Shown here in pieces: positions 37,275 through 46,391 of a stretch of DNA of 64,000 bases. Origin of the DNA: Paraburkholderia eburnea. GTDB lineage: Bacteria; Pseudomonadota; Gammaproteobacteria; Burkholderiales; Burkholderiaceae. The DNA is taken from positions 118,465 to 182,464 of the forward strand of contig NZ_PQGA01000011.1 in NCBI RefSeq assembly GCF_002917095.1, read 5' to 3'. Both the position numbers and the translations under genes were made by a program. A model generated the notes under the pieces. That model saw nothing but the letters and a program-made list of their open reading frames with translations. It did not search any database and was not told where the DNA came from. Every line of letters begins with the position of its first letter. Position 1 is the first letter of the stretch.

Positions 37275-37485
37275 GCAGTACGAGGGAATCGGGTAAGCGG
37301 ACCGGCGGGCAACGTCAAGGCAAGGACTCGCCGCGATTGACGTGCCTGCGCCCGGTCGGGAGCATCCGGCATTCTAGCCGGGCGCGCCTGCGCGCGTCAC
37401 GGCGCAGGCTGGGTGCGAACGCAATGAAACGCCGGAGCGCCGGTGGTACATGGGTGCGTCGCGATGAACGGGAAGCGCGGGCAAC

Positions 37486-37512
37486 AAAAAAGGGCAGCGT
37501 ATGCTGCCCTTT
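37486..37512 (-). terminator. Rho-independent terminator of rpmE2
   Basis: GGGCAGC-GTAT-GCTGCCC (37492-37509) is preceded on the plus strand by six A, giving a T run on the minus strand. It lies about 40 nt beyond the rpmE2 stop. The rest of 37275-37550 holds no gene. Confidence 0.9.
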
Positions 37513-37550
37513 CTGTGTGGGACCGGCACCTAAGCCGGCACAGCGAAGAT

Positions 37551-37814
37551 TTACTTCGTTGCCTTGCCCGTGGCGCGTGCGCCGAACTTCTTGTTGAACT
37601 TCTCGACGCGGCCAGCCGTGTCCATGATCTTCTGCGTGCCCGTGTAGAACGGGTGCGATTCCGACGAGACTTCGATCTTTGCGAGCGGGTAGGTCTTGCC
37701 GTTGAATTCTGCGGTTTCGCGCGTCTGGATCGTCGAGCGCGTCACGAAACGGAAGTCGTTCGAAACGTCGATGAACAGAACTTCGCGGTAATCCGGGTGA
37801 ATGCCTTCTTTCAT
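37551..37814 (-). CDS. rpmE2: 50S ribosomal protein L31 type B
   Basis: The 87-residue product (MKEGIHPDYREVLFIDVSND) is the zinc-free (C-minus) L31 form. It contains no cysteine, unlike the CxxC-bearing type A protein. Type B paralogues commonly replace type A under zinc limitation, but in many Burkholderiaceae type B is the main form. No Zur-like operator was seen in the 147 bp upstream. Confidence 0.96.
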   Translation of the reverse strand: MKEGIHPDYREVLFIDVSNDFRFVTRSTIQTRETAEFNGKTYPLAKIEVSSESHPFYTGTQKIMDTAGRVEKFNKKFGARATGKATK

Positions 37815-37961
37815 GATGATTCCTTAAATCTGACGGTAGCCAACCCGCGAGCCCGGCTGCCCTATGCAGTACCGGCGCTCTTGCCCGAAATCAGGCGCGA
37901 GCCACTTGCCCAAGGTCGAAAAACGGCGATTATGCCAGAAAATCAGCCGGTTGGCGATTTT

Positions 37962-38798
37962 TCACGAGTCCGGGGCCGCCAGTACGCCCACGCGCGCGGG
38001 GTCCTGACGGTAATAGCGCGCAAGCAAGCGGTAAAGCTCCGGATATTCGGCTTCGAACGCCTGCGGCTTGACGAACAGCGCCTCGCTGCAGACCGCGAAG
38101 AACTCGGACGGATGATCGGCGGCATAGGGATCGATCAGCGAATCGCGCTCGAAGCGCGCCCAGCGGCGCTCTGGCACGGCGTCCACCTTGTCGCAGAACT
38201 GGTCGTAGGCGTTGTCGAACACGTCCGCCCAGGCCTGTGCATCGAGCGGCGCATGCCAGCGTCGAAAAAGGGGCGGATGGCCATCGGCTTCGCCATTGAG
38301 CATGTCGATCTTGTGCGCGAACTCGTGGATCACGACGTTATACGCGTCGCCGCCATCGGTCATCTGCGCGTCTTCCCACGACAGCAGCACCGGGCCGCCT
38401 TCCCACGCCTCGCCGCTCGCGTCGTGCTCGACTTCGTGAACCACGCCGTCCTCGTCCTCGACGGTCTTGCGGATGATGAATTCGCCGGGATAGACCGTCA
38501 CGCCGACCCAGCCTTTATAGAGATCGAGCGAGAGGTTGAGCACCGGCAGCGACGCTTGCACCGCGATCGCCACGGCAATCCGGTCGGTCAGCTCCAGGTC
38601 GTGCGCCGTGGTGAATTCCTTCTGCGCGAGAAAAAGGCTCGTGAGTTCGCGCAGACGCACGAGATCGGCGGCGTCGAGATAGGCGAGAAACGGCAGCCCG
38701 GCGAGCGTCGCCTGCCAGAGCGCATGGTCGATCGCATAAGTGCGCAATGCCTTTTCGCGGCGGCGCGTGTCGAACCAGTGGGTCAGTTTCGAAAGCAT
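37962..38798 (-). CDS. MtfA-type zinc-dependent peptidase
   Basis: The 278-residue product contains HEFAHKID (His158, Glu159, His162), the zincin motif of MtfA. E. coli MtfA binds the Mlc repressor and so affects glucose uptake; other members have unclear targets. Conserved neighbours are LYKGWVGVTVYPGEFI and YAADHPSEFFAVCSEALF, the latter giving the third metal ligand Glu. It starts 22 bp after the MFS gene stop, so it is probably co-transcribed with merR and the MFS gene. Confidence 0.88.
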   Translation of the reverse strand: MLSKLTHWFDTRRREKALRTYAIDHALWQATLAGLPFLAYLDAADLVRLRELTSLFLAQKEFTTAHDLELTDRIAVAIAVQASLPVLNLSLDLYKGWVGVTVYPGEFIIRKTVEDEDGVVHEVEHDASGEAWEGGPVLLSWEDAQMTDGGDAYNVVIHEFAHKIDMLNGEADGHPPLFRRWHAPLDAQAWADVFDNAYDQFCDKVDAVPERRWARFERDSLIDPYAADHPSEFFAVCSEALFVKPQAFEAEYPELYRLLARYYRQDPARVGVLAAPDS

Positions 38799-38820
38799 CG
38801 ATTTACGTTGTGCGCGTTGT

Positions 38821-40377
38821 TCAGTCGATCTGCTTTTGCCACGCGGCGAACACGCCGCCGACGACGGCCACGCCGATCAGGAAATAGAACCCGTCGAGCG
38901 AACTCAGGAAACTGGCCTGCTGCGCGACCGTCCTGCTGATCTGCGCGATCGCCAGTCCTTGCGCTTCGCCGGGCGAGCGGCCGAGTCCTTCGAAGGCATG
39001 CACGAGCGTCGCGTAAGTGTTCTGGAAGATCGGGTTGAGCGGGCTCACGAATTCGGCGAGCCGGGTCTGATGCAGCGCCAGCCGGTGCTGCTCAAGGATG
39101 ATAACCGTGCTGGTCGCGAACGACATCGTCAATTGACGCATGACATTTTTCAAACGGTAACCGTGGGTATATTCCTCGATGGCGAACACGCGGAACGTCA
39201 GATTGGCGACGGGCAGCACGATGAAGAGCAGCAGCAGGCCGCGCAGCAGCAGCGGGAAAATCAGCCAGCTTTCGCTCGTGTCGGGCGTGAGGCGCGTCAT
39301 CCAGAACGCAATGAACGCCGCGAGGGCGAAGCCCGGCACGATGATCCACTTCTTGTGCGTGACGTACTTCGAATAGCGGAAATAGAGGAACAGCGCGGTG
39401 GCCGAGATCAGCGAGGTCACGCCGGTCAGACGCCCGGCGTTCTCGACCGGATAGTTCAGGCCACCCTCCAGAAGACGCGAGACCAGGTAGCTCAGCGCCG
39501 TCGTCAGATAGTAGTAGAGCATGTAGAGCAGCAAGCCGACGCGGAACGGTTTTTCGCGAAACGCGTGCAGGCTCATGAGCGGCTTCGGATGATGCCACTG
39601 GTGCCACACGAACCACGCGAGCGCCGCCATGCCCGCGACCGTGAGCAGCACGATGCCGGGCGAGCCGCTGAACAGCTCGAAGCGCACCTGCTGCATGGCG
39701 ATTTGCAAGGCCGCTTGCGCGAACGCGAAGATGACGTAGGGCCAGACGTGCGTGTCGCCGCGCGCCTCGGGCGCGACCAGACCGGAATCGGGGAGCGCCA
39801 GCAGGGCCAGCACCGCATAGACGACGCCAGCCGGCGCGCAAAACGCGAACAGCGCGCGCCAGTCGAAATGCGAAACCAGCAGGCCGCCCAGCAGCGGCGC
39901 AAGCGCGCTCGACAGGACGATCAGGATCAGGAAAGCACGCGTCGCGACGGGGCGCTGCTGCGGCGTGAAAGAGCTCTGGATCAGGATGCGGCAGGTGCCC
40001 ATCATCGGGCCGATGCAGTAGCCCTGAAAGCCGCGCGCGGAGGCGAGTTCGATCGACGACTCGCAGAGCGCCGCGGCCATCGCGCCCGCCGAATAGAACA
40101 GCAGACTGCCCGCCACGTAACGGCGGTAGCCGACGCGTTCGACCCACCATTGCTGCTGCAGGATGCCGAGCACGGCGCCTACGGCATAGGTGCTGGACGA
40201 CCACACGAGTTCGTCGGGCGATGCGTTGATGCCGCCCGCGATGTAGCTCGTGAAGAAGGAAAAGATCGCGTTGTCGTAGTAGTCGAGGCCGGTCGCGAGC
40301 GCGAGTACCCACGGAAAGAAGTCGCCGCGCAGGCGCGCGGCGCTGAAAAGCGGTGCGCGGGTGGGAGCGGTGCTCAT
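38821..40377 (-). CDS. MFS transporter, DHA2-like (14 helices)
   Basis: The 518-residue membrane protein begins with a cytoplasmic segment and the first helix at FFPWVLALATGLDYYDNAIFSF. It has about fourteen hydrophobic segments with the drug:H+ antiporter-2 pattern (YCIGPMMGTCRILIQS around helix 4, ALAPLLGGLLVSHFDWRALF after helix 5). A 4-bp overlap with the preceding MerR gene shows they form one unit, so it is probably an efflux pump induced through that regulator. The substrate is unknown. Confidence 0.85.
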   Translation of the reverse strand: MSTAPTRAPLFSAARLRGDFFPWVLALATGLDYYDNAIFSFFTSYIAGGINASPDELVWSSSTYAVGAVLGILQQQWWVERVGYRRYVAGSLLFYSAGAMAAALCESSIELASARGFQGYCIGPMMGTCRILIQSSFTPQQRPVATRAFLILIVLSSALAPLLGGLLVSHFDWRALFAFCAPAGVVYAVLALLALPDSGLVAPEARGDTHVWPYVIFAFAQAALQIAMQQVRFELFSGSPGIVLLTVAGMAALAWFVWHQWHHPKPLMSLHAFREKPFRVGLLLYMLYYYLTTALSYLVSRLLEGGLNYPVENAGRLTGVTSLISATALFLYFRYSKYVTHKKWIIVPGFALAAFIAFWMTRLTPDTSESWLIFPLLLRGLLLLFIVLPVANLTFRVFAIEEYTHGYRLKNVMRQLTMSFATSTVIILEQHRLALHQTRLAEFVSPLNPIFQNTYATLVHAFEGLGRSPGEAQGLAIAQISRTVAQQASFLSSLDGFYFLIGVAVVGGVFAAWQKQID

Positions 40378-41012
40378 TCGGCGTCGCCTCCATCGTCGCC
40401 ATTGCGCTTTTGCGCCGGCCTGGTCTTGCGGGCGGCGCCGGACTTGCCGCGCGCGTGATTGCCGCTTTGCGTGTTGACGGACGCCGTGCGTCCGGTGTCC
40501 GTCTGCGCGAGATTGTCGTGCGCCTGCGCGGCCTGCTTGCGCCGTCGCGCTGCGGCTAGACGTTCGTCGATCAGCGTTTCCGACGGCTCGCCCGCGAGGC
40601 GGCGTTTCAGATAGTCGAGATCGTGCGCGAGTTCGGCGCGCACGGTCTGCGCTTCCTTGAGTTCGCGGCGCACGTCCGCGATGCGGGTATCGAGCGTCCC
40701 AATCTGCTGTTCGAGCGCGTCGGCGATCTGTTGCAGCGATTCCTGCGAATAGCGCCGGCGTCCATCGCCCACTGTTTCCAGCGGGCGTTTGAGCATTTCG
40801 GTGATGCCGTGCAGTGAAAAACCGATGGCGCGCAGCCGCAGAATGCGGGCGAACTGCTCAAGATCGCGTTCGTCGTAAAGGCGGTAGCGGCCCTCGCTGC
40901 GCGTGGGCGTGACGAGGCCGCGTTCCTCGTAATACTTGAGCGTGCGGGGCGTGACGCCAAGCCGTGCGGCGGCGTCGCGCACTGTCAGCAGTGCGGGAGA
41001 ATGGCTGGGCAT
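40374..41012 (-). CDS. MerR-family transcriptional regulator
   Basis: The 212-residue product has a MerR winged helix at about residues 8-75 (LLTVRDAAARLGVTPRTLKYYEERGLVTPTRSEGRYRLYDERDLE in parts), then a coiled coil and a low-complexity basic C-terminal tail with no obvious metal-binding cysteines. The ATG at 41012 is chosen because an earlier in-frame TTG (41066) lies upstream of the likely -10 TATAAT. It overlaps the MFS gene by 4 bp and probably controls it. Confidence 0.88.
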   Translation of the reverse strand: MPSHSPALLTVRDAAARLGVTPRTLKYYEERGLVTPTRSEGRYRLYDERDLEQFARILRLRAIGFSLHGITEMLKRPLETVGDGRRRYSQESLQQIADALEQQIGTLDTRIADVRRELKEAQTVRAELAHDLDYLKRRLAGEPSETLIDERLAAARRRKQAAQAHDNLAQTDTGRTASVNTQSGNHARGKSGAARKTRPAQKRNGDDGGDAE

Positions 41013-41050
41013 CGATGGATAGCCGGCTGATCCGGCAGAGGAAGCATCGG

Positions 41051-41082
41051 CCCGATTATAGATCAACGTGAACGTTCACGTT
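41051..41082 (-). promoter_or_regulatory. Promoter and 18-bp palindromic operator of the merR-MFS unit
   Basis: A perfect palindrome AACGTGAACGTTCACGTT (41065-41082) sits directly upstream of TATAAT (minus strand, 41056-41051). MerR proteins bind a dyad in the -35/-10 spacer; here it occupies the area just upstream of the -10. The transcript would start near 41044, about 32 nt before the ATG. Confidence 0.75.
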
Positions 41083-41111
41083 CATGTTGAGGCGCACAGG
41101 GTTTGATCGGG

Positions 41112-41142
41112 AAAAACAAAAACGCCCGCGAAAGCGGGCGTT
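41112..41142 (-). terminator. Rho-independent terminator of rho
   Basis: AACGCCCGC-GAAA-GCGGGCGTT (41121-41142) is a perfect 9-bp stem. On the minus strand it is followed by TTTTTG and TTTTTC. It lies 35 nt after the rho stop codon. Confidence 0.9.
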
Positions 41143-41176
41143 CGGGATACATCGATGAGGCTAGCGGAGCAGGGCT

Positions 41177-42439
41177 TTAGCCGCCGCGACGCATCATGTC
41201 GAAGAACTCGGAGTTGTTCTTCGTCTGGCGAATCTTGTCGAGCAGGAATTCCATTGCTTCGACTTCATCCATGTCGTGGATGAACTTGCGCAGCACCCAG
41301 ATCTTCTGAAGGATGTCCGGCTTGATCAACAGTTCTTCGCGACGCGTGCCCGACTTGTTCAGGTTGATCGACGGATAGACGCGCTTTTCCGCGAGGCGGC
41401 GTTCGAGGTGCACTTCCATGTTGCCGGTGCCCTTGAACTCTTCGTAGATCACGTCGTCCATGCGGCTGCCGGTTTCGATCAGCGCCGTGCCGATGATGGT
41501 GAGCGAGCCGCCTTCTTCGATGTTACGTGCCGCACCGAAGAAGCGCTTCGGACGTTGCAGCGCGTTGGCGTCCACACCGCCGGTCAGCACCTTGCCCGAA
41601 GCCGGCACGACCGTGTTGTAGGCGCGCGCGAGACGCGTGATCGAGTCGAGCAGAATCACGACGTCGTGCTTCATTTCGACGAGGCGCTTGGCCTTCTCGA
41701 TCACCATTTCGGCGACCTGGACGTGACGGGCAGCCGGTTCGTCGAAGGTCGAGGCGATCACTTCGCCCGCCACCGAGCGCTGCATTTCGGTCACTTCTTC
41801 AGGACGCTCGTCGATCAGCAGCACGAACAGGACCACGTCGGGGTGATTCTGCTTGATGGCGTGCGCGATGTGCTGAAGCATCACGGTCTTGCCGGACTTG
41901 GGCGAGGCGACCAGCAGGCCGCGCTGACCCTTGCCGATCGGCGCGATCATGTCGATGATGCGGCCCGTGACGTTTTCTTCGCCACGCATCTCACGCTCGA
42001 GCAGCAGCACCTTGTTCGGGTGCAGCGGCGTGAGATTCTCGAACATGATCTTGTGCTTCGAGGCCTCCGGCGCCTGGCCGTTGACCTTGTCGACCTTCAC
42101 GAGCGCGAAGTAGCGTTCGCCGTCCTTCGGCGTGCGCACTTCACCTTCGATCGTGTCGCCGGTGTGCAGGTTGAAGCGGCGGATCTGCGACGGGCTGATA
42201 TAGATATCGTCCGTGCTGGCGAGATACGAGGTTTCCGGCGAGCGCAAGAAGCCGAAGCCGTCGGGGAGCACTTCGAGCGTGCCGTCACCGAAGATCGTTT
42301 CGCCCGTCTTGGCGCGCTTTTTGAGAATCGCGAACATGAGTTCCTGCTTGCGCAGGCGGTTCGCATTTTCGATCTCGAGGCCATTGGCCATCTCGATCAA
42401 TTCAGACACGTGCTGAGACTTGAGCTCGGAAAGATGCAT
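41177..42439 (-). CDS. rho: Transcription termination factor Rho
   Basis: The 420-residue hexameric RNA helicase begins MHLSELKSQHVSELIEMAN. The RNA-binding cold-shock-like domain follows at about 50-125 (GFGFLRSPETSYLASTDDIYIS in parts). The ATPase domain has SPKSGKTVM (Walker A), VLFVLLIDERPEEVTEM (Walker B region) and LDSITRLARAYN. The length is typical. It follows trxA on the same strand across a 340-bp leader. Confidence 0.98.
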   Translation of the reverse strand: MHLSELKSQHVSELIEMANGLEIENANRLRKQELMFAILKKRAKTGETIFGDGTLEVLPDGFGFLRSPETSYLASTDDIYISPSQIRRFNLHTGDTIEGEVRTPKDGERYFALVKVDKVNGQAPEASKHKIMFENLTPLHPNKVLLLEREMRGEENVTGRIIDMIAPIGKGQRGLLVASPKSGKTVMLQHIAHAIKQNHPDVVLFVLLIDERPEEVTEMQRSVAGEVIASTFDEPAARHVQVAEMVIEKAKRLVEMKHDVVILLDSITRLARAYNTVVPASGKVLTGGVDANALQRPKRFFGAARNIEEGGSLTIIGTALIETGSRMDDVIYEEFKGTGNMEVHLERRLAEKRVYPSINLNKSGTRREELLIKPDILQKIWVLRKFIHDMDEVEAMEFLLDKIRQTKNNSEFFDMMRRGG

Positions 42440-42779
42440 ACGGAGAACCCGTCGGGGAGGATGCGACGAAAAGAAGTCAGGGGGAAAAGAAGCGAGCGGA
42501 ACCGCTCAAGGACTTGTATAAGGGCGCCGGGTAGACGCTTTATGAATTCTAGCATAGCACACGCCAAAACCCGTCAGGGGAGCCCAACGGCATGTTTCGG
42601 CATGTTTTTCGGGCGCGTGTTGTCGGTGGACAACATGCACACCCAGGCATTCTAGCGTGTGCGCCGCTGCTTTGTGCTGCTTTCGTGCGCATCCTGTATT
42701 CGTTATTTGAATCGGATGTGGCCGGGCAGGATCGTCGCCCGGCCGGGCACAGATTGCATGCTAGCGGCGCGGCGCCTTT
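42440..42779 (-). other. Leader region between trxA and rho
   Basis: No gene is present. A strong inverted repeat GGCCGGGC/GCCCGGCC (42720-42727 and 42737-42744, 9-nt loop) lies 35 bp after trxA and lacks a T tail. TATGCT (minus strand, near 42559-42554) is a possible rho -10, with CTGACG 15 bp upstream as a poor -35. A start there would give a leader of over 100 nt, which in other bacteria is where Rho represses its own synthesis. Confidence 0.4.
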
Positions 42780-43106
42780 TTACAGGTGGCTGTCCAGGAA
42801 CGCGGTCAGTTGCGACTTCGAGAGCGCGCCGACCTTTTGTGCCGCAACGGCGCCGTTCTTGAAGAGGATCAGCGTCGGGATACCGCGAACGCCGAACTTC
42901 ACAGGCGTCGATTGATGCTCGTCGACGTTGATCTTCGCGATTTGCAGGCGATCGCCGTAGTCCTTCGCGACTTCGTCGAGAATCGGCGCGATCATCTTGC
43001 AGGGGCCGCACCATTCGGCCCAGAAGTCCAGCAGCACGGGCTTATCGGATTTCACGACGTCCTGTTCGAACGATGCGTCGCTGATGTGCTTGATTTGTTC
43101 GCTCAT
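42780..43106 (-). CDS. trxA: Thioredoxin 1
   Basis: The 108-residue cytoplasmic disulfide reductase has the active site Cys33-Gly-Pro-Cys36 in FWAEWCGPCKMIAP, and the cis-proline is in RGIPTLILF. It reduces ribonucleotide reductase and peroxiredoxins such as Bcp. The trxA-rho order is conserved in many proteobacteria. The 460 bp between trxA and the SRP RNA promoter contain no gene I can support. Confidence 0.97.
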   Translation of the reverse strand: MSEQIKHISDASFEQDVVKSDKPVLLDFWAEWCGPCKMIAPILDEVAKDYGDRLQIAKINVDEHQSTPVKFGVRGIPTLILFKNGAVAAQKVGALSKSQLTAFLDSHL

Positions 43107-43567
43107 TGTCTAATTACCTCTTTCGGATCGAGGCTGATTGAATTGCTCGCCACGATACACCAAAACTCAAAATAGTTCCGGGGATGCCCGGCCTGCGCCG
43201 GACGGCTCCGGATCCACTCGTCAGGGCTTCCCTGACAAAGGTCGCCGCCAGTTTAGCCTAAATCCCTATGCGTTGCCGACGGTGATAGTACGCATGGCGC
43301 CAGCAGGGTTTCATGCTTTTTTCGCGGCGCATTCGTGTCTGTCCGTCATGCCGATCGTGCGCGAATTTCGTGCCGCCGGGGTGGGTTACTCATGCGGATA
43401 TGTGCGCCCGCATGCATTGCATGGTGTTGCATGGTGTTGATATGGTGCTGCGGCGTAGGTTTGCAAGGTCTGGTCGCGCCGGCCCGCGCATCGTTGCGGA
43501 AAAGGCGATATTTCGCGGATTCGAAGAGTTTTGCAGTGCGGCATTCTCAAGACAGCCCATCCAGTGT
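43107..43567. other. Intergenic region between trxA and ffs
   Basis: I found no supported gene, repeat or terminator in these 461 bp. Short open frames here have no ribosome binding sites and no recognisable content. The trxA promoter must lie near its right-hand start at 43107, but no clear hexamers were seen. Confidence 0.4.
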
Positions 43568-43573
43568 TAGAAT
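43568..43573 (+). promoter_or_regulatory. -10 element of ffs
   Basis: TAGAAT ends six bases before the predicted 5' end of the SRP RNA, the correct distance for a sigma-70 start. The -35 is weak (TCTCAA at 17-bp spacing is the best candidate). Confidence 0.55.
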
Positions 43574-43578
43574 GCGAC

Positions 43579-43678
43579 GTGACGGGCCTCCTCGCATGGA
43601 GGGGCGGTCAACCTGGTCAGGTCGGGAACGAAGCAGCCACAGCCGTTTTCCGCCAGTGCCGAGGGTCAGGCTCGTCAC
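43579..43678 (+). ncRNA. ffs: Signal recognition particle RNA, 4.5S type
   Basis: About 100 nt. The SRP domain IV hallmark is present: GGTCAGGTCGGGAACGAAGC, with its asymmetric and symmetric loops, then GCAGCCACAGCC. The two ends pair (GTGACGGGC with GCTCGTCAC) to form the long hairpin of small bacterial SRP RNA. A T run (ATTTTTTCTG) follows at once as terminator. It lies upstream of dnaX in the same direction. The RNA binds Ffh for co-translational membrane targeting. Confidence 0.95.
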
Positions 43679-43929
43679 CTTCAATTTTTTCTGCTGTTTT
43701 TCTGTTGTTCCTCTCTGGTTTTTCCCGCTTTTCTCCCAAAGTGATCCGCAGTGCGTGCGCCGTGATGTCGCGTGCAGCACCTGTGCGCTTTCGCCTGGGA
43801 TTCTATTGATCCCGTCTGTCGATTCCGCGTCTTCGCGACGTGCCGCGCGCAGGCCGCACCCATGGCCCGACACGCCCCGTACGCAAGGCGCGGCCCGCCT
43901 TCCGATTCATCGGAGTGCGCGGGCGTTGC

Positions 43930-43938
43930 TGATACAAT
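43930..43938 (+). promoter_or_regulatory. Extended -10 promoter immediately before dnaX
   Basis: TGATACAAT is an extended -10 (TGN plus TACAAT). The dnaX ATG begins seven bases after it, so transcription would start at or next to the A of the start codon. No ribosome binding site is visible. The 43679-43929 stretch between ffs and this element holds no gene. Confidence 0.5.
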
Positions 43939-43944
43939 TTCCGG

Positions 43945-46314
43945 ATGACCTATCAAGTTCTCGCACGCAAGTGGCGGCCGAAGGATTTCGCTTCGCTCGT
44001 CGGACAGGAGCACGTGGTGCGCGCGCTCACGCATGCGCTCGACGGCGGCCGTCTCCATCACGCGTATCTCTTCACGGGCACGCGCGGCGTGGGCAAGACG
44101 ACGCTCTCGCGCATCTTCGCCAAGGCGCTTAATTGCGAGACGGGCGTGACGTCGAAGCCCTGCGGTGTGTGTCGCGCGTGCCGGGAAATCGACGAGGGAC
44201 GTTTCGTCGATTACGTAGAAATGGACGCGGCGAGCAATCGCGGCGTGGACGAAATGGCCGCGCTGCTTGAGCGCGCCGTCTATGCACCGGTGGATGCCCG
44301 CTTCAAGGTCTATATGATCGACGAAGTGCACATGCTCACGAATCACGCCTTCAACGCGATGCTGAAGACGCTGGAAGAGCCGCCGCCGCACGTCAAGTTC
44401 ATCCTCGCGACGACCGATCCGCAGAAGATTCCGGTCACGGTTCTGTCGCGCTGTCTGCAGTTCAATCTGAAGCAGATGCCGGCTGGCAATATCGTCGAGC
44501 ATCTCACGCATATTCTCGGCGAAGAAAAGGTCGAATTCGAGCAGCAGGCGCTGCGTCTGCTCGCACGCGCGGCCGACGGCTCGATGCGCGACGCGCTTTC
44601 GTTGACCGACCAGGCGATCGCCTATTCGGCCAATCAGGTGACGGAAGAGGCCGTGCGCGGGATGCTGGGCGCGCTCGACCAGAGTTATCTGATCCGCCTG
44701 ATCGACGCGCTGCTCGCGGGCGACGGCGCGCAGGTGCTGGCGATCGCCGATGAAATGGCGCTGCGCAGCCTGTCGTTCTCCACCGCGCTGCAGGATCTCG
44801 CGAGCCTGTTCCATCGCATTGCATGGGCGCAGTTTGCGCCGGCGTCGGTGCTCGACGAGTGGCCGGAAGCCGACGATCTGCGCCGTTTCGCCGAGGCGCT
44901 GAGTCCTGAGCAGGTGCAGCTTTTCTATCAGATCGCCACGCTCGGACGCAGCGAACTGGGTCTCGCGCCCGACGAATACGCGGGCTTCACCATGACGCTG
45001 CTGCGTATGCTGGCGTTCGAGCCGTCGGTTGGCGCGGGTAGCGTGGGCAGCGCGCCTGTGTCAAAGCCCGCAGTAGCGGGTGCGGCTCGCGCGGCGGTGG
45101 CCACTTCGGCTGCGAGCGCCGCGCCGGTTGAGCGTGCTGTTGCTCCGAAGGCCGTTGTGCCTGTTGCCGCGCCGCGCGTAGAAGTGCAATCGGACGTGCA
45201 AGCGGTCAAGGTCGACGCCGCGCCACCCGTTACGGTTGTCGCTGAAAAAGCCGTCGAACAACCTGCGAGCGCGCCGCAACCGCGCATCGTTCCGCCTTGG
45301 GAAGACGACACCGCACCTGCCGCGAGCGAAGCGAAAATCGAAGCAGCTGCGCCGGCTCCGGTCGTTGTTGCGCCTGCTCCCGCTGCGCAACCCGAATCTG
45401 CGCCCACGCCCACGCCGTCAGAAACGGCTGCCGAACCCGCAGCAGCGCCTGCGGGACGCCCCGGCGGCGGTGCAAGCGCTGCGCTCGACGTCCTGCGCAA
45501 CAAGGGCCTGCGGACTTCTCCGGAGCGTGGCGCCCGCGGTGCGGCCACAGCGCCCGCCACGCCTGCCGCGCAGAAGCCCGCCGCGCCGCGCATGGAAGTG
45601 AAAGTGCCGACGCCCGACCCCGCACGCCGCGCCGCTGCCGCGCAGCAGGCGCAGGCGCGCCAGCCCGCGCGTCAGGCCAGCGCCTCGCAGGATGCGTCGG
45701 GCGCGCCGCCGTGGGACGACATTCCGCCGGACGATTACGTGCCGCTCGGTGCCGACGATGCTTATTTCTCGTCGCCCGATGACGGCTTCGCGCCGTCCTA
45801 CGATAACGAGCCCGCCGCGCCGCGCGCAGCAGTGTCTGCCGGCGCATCGGGGGCCGTGGTCGACGTGAGCAAGCTGCCGCCGGGCATCCCGCTCGACGCC
45901 ATCGGCTTCACGGGCGACTGGCCCGCGCTTGCCGCGACGCTGCCGCTCAAGGGCATTTCGTACCAGCTCGCCTTCAACAGCGAACTCACCGCGCTCGACA
46001 ATGGCGTGCTGAAGCTGAGCGTGCCGGTGCCGCAGTACGCGGAAGCCTCGCAGGTCGCGAAGCTCAAGGCGGCGTTGGCCGACAGCCTTGGCAAGACGGT
46101 CGAACTCGATGTGACGGTGGGGCCGGCGCGCCGCACGGCGGCGGCGCTCGACGCCGCCGTGCGCGCCGAGCGCCAGCGCGACGCCGAGCGCGACATCGGC
46201 GCCGATCCTTTCGTGCAGCAACTGATTCGCGACTTCGGCGCGAGCATCGTGCCCGGTTCGATCCGGCCGATCGTGCCCGAAGCCGCGCCGGGCGGCGCTC
46301 AGGCCGCCCATTGA
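43945..46314 (+). CDS. dnaX: DNA polymerase III subunits gamma/tau
   Basis: The 789-residue clamp-loader ATPase begins MTYQVLARKWRPKDFASLVGQEHVV. Walker A is GTRGVGKTT, a zinc-binding cysteine group lies at about 64-79 (CETGVTSKPCGVCRAC), and the sensor-1 region contains ILATTDPQKIPVTVLSRC. Residues of about 370-640 are a long Ala/Pro-rich linker, followed by the C-terminal tau domain (WPALAATLPLKGISYQLAFNSEL in parts) that contacts the polymerase. I saw no E. coli-type A-AAA-AAG slippery site. The ybaB and recR genes follow in the conserved order. Confidence 0.96.
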   Translation: MTYQVLARKWRPKDFASLVGQEHVVRALTHALDGGRLHHAYLFTGTRGVGKTTLSRIFAKALNCETGVTSKPCGVCRACREIDEGRFVDYVEMDAASNRGVDEMAALLERAVYAPVDARFKVYMIDEVHMLTNHAFNAMLKTLEEPPPHVKFILATTDPQKIPVTVLSRCLQFNLKQMPAGNIVEHLTHILGEEKVEFEQQALRLLARAADGSMRDALSLTDQAIAYSANQVTEEAVRGMLGALDQSYLIRLIDALLAGDGAQVLAIADEMALRSLSFSTALQDLASLFHRIAWAQFAPASVLDEWPEADDLRRFAEALSPEQVQLFYQIATLGRSELGLAPDEYAGFTMTLLRMLAFEPSVGAGSVGSAPVSKPAVAGAARAAVATSAASAAPVERAVAPKAVVPVAAPRVEVQSDVQAVKVDAAPPVTVVAEKAVEQPASAPQPRIVPPWEDDTAPAASEAKIEAAAPAPVVVAPAPAAQPESAPTPTPSETAAEPAAAPAGRPGGGASAALDVLRNKGLRTSPERGARGAATAPATPAAQKPAAPRMEVKVPTPDPARRAAAAQQAQARQPARQASASQDASGAPPWDDIPPDDYVPLGADDAYFSSPDDGFAPSYDNEPAAPRAAVSAGASGAVVDVSKLPPGIPLDAIGFTGDWPALAATLPLKGISYQLAFNSELTALDNGVLKLSVPVPQYAEASQVAKLKAALADSLGKTVELDVTVGPARRTAAALDAAVRAERQRDAERDIGADPFVQQLIRDFGASIVPGSIRPIVPEAAPGGAQAAH

Positions 46315-46391
46315 ATTGCGCCGCACGGCGCTTCGGTGCCGTGCGCGCGAGTGACACACCTGAATCACCATGATCCAGAAGGAGCAATGAA

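Noticed and set aside
43531..43809. A 92-codon frame overlapping the SRP RNA
   Set aside because: It overlaps a clear structural RNA and has no ribosome binding site or protein-like features.
43945..46314. Programmed frameshift in dnaX giving a separate gamma subunit
   Set aside because: I looked for an A-AAA-AAG type slippery site and downstream stem and did not see one; the frame continues to the full tau form.
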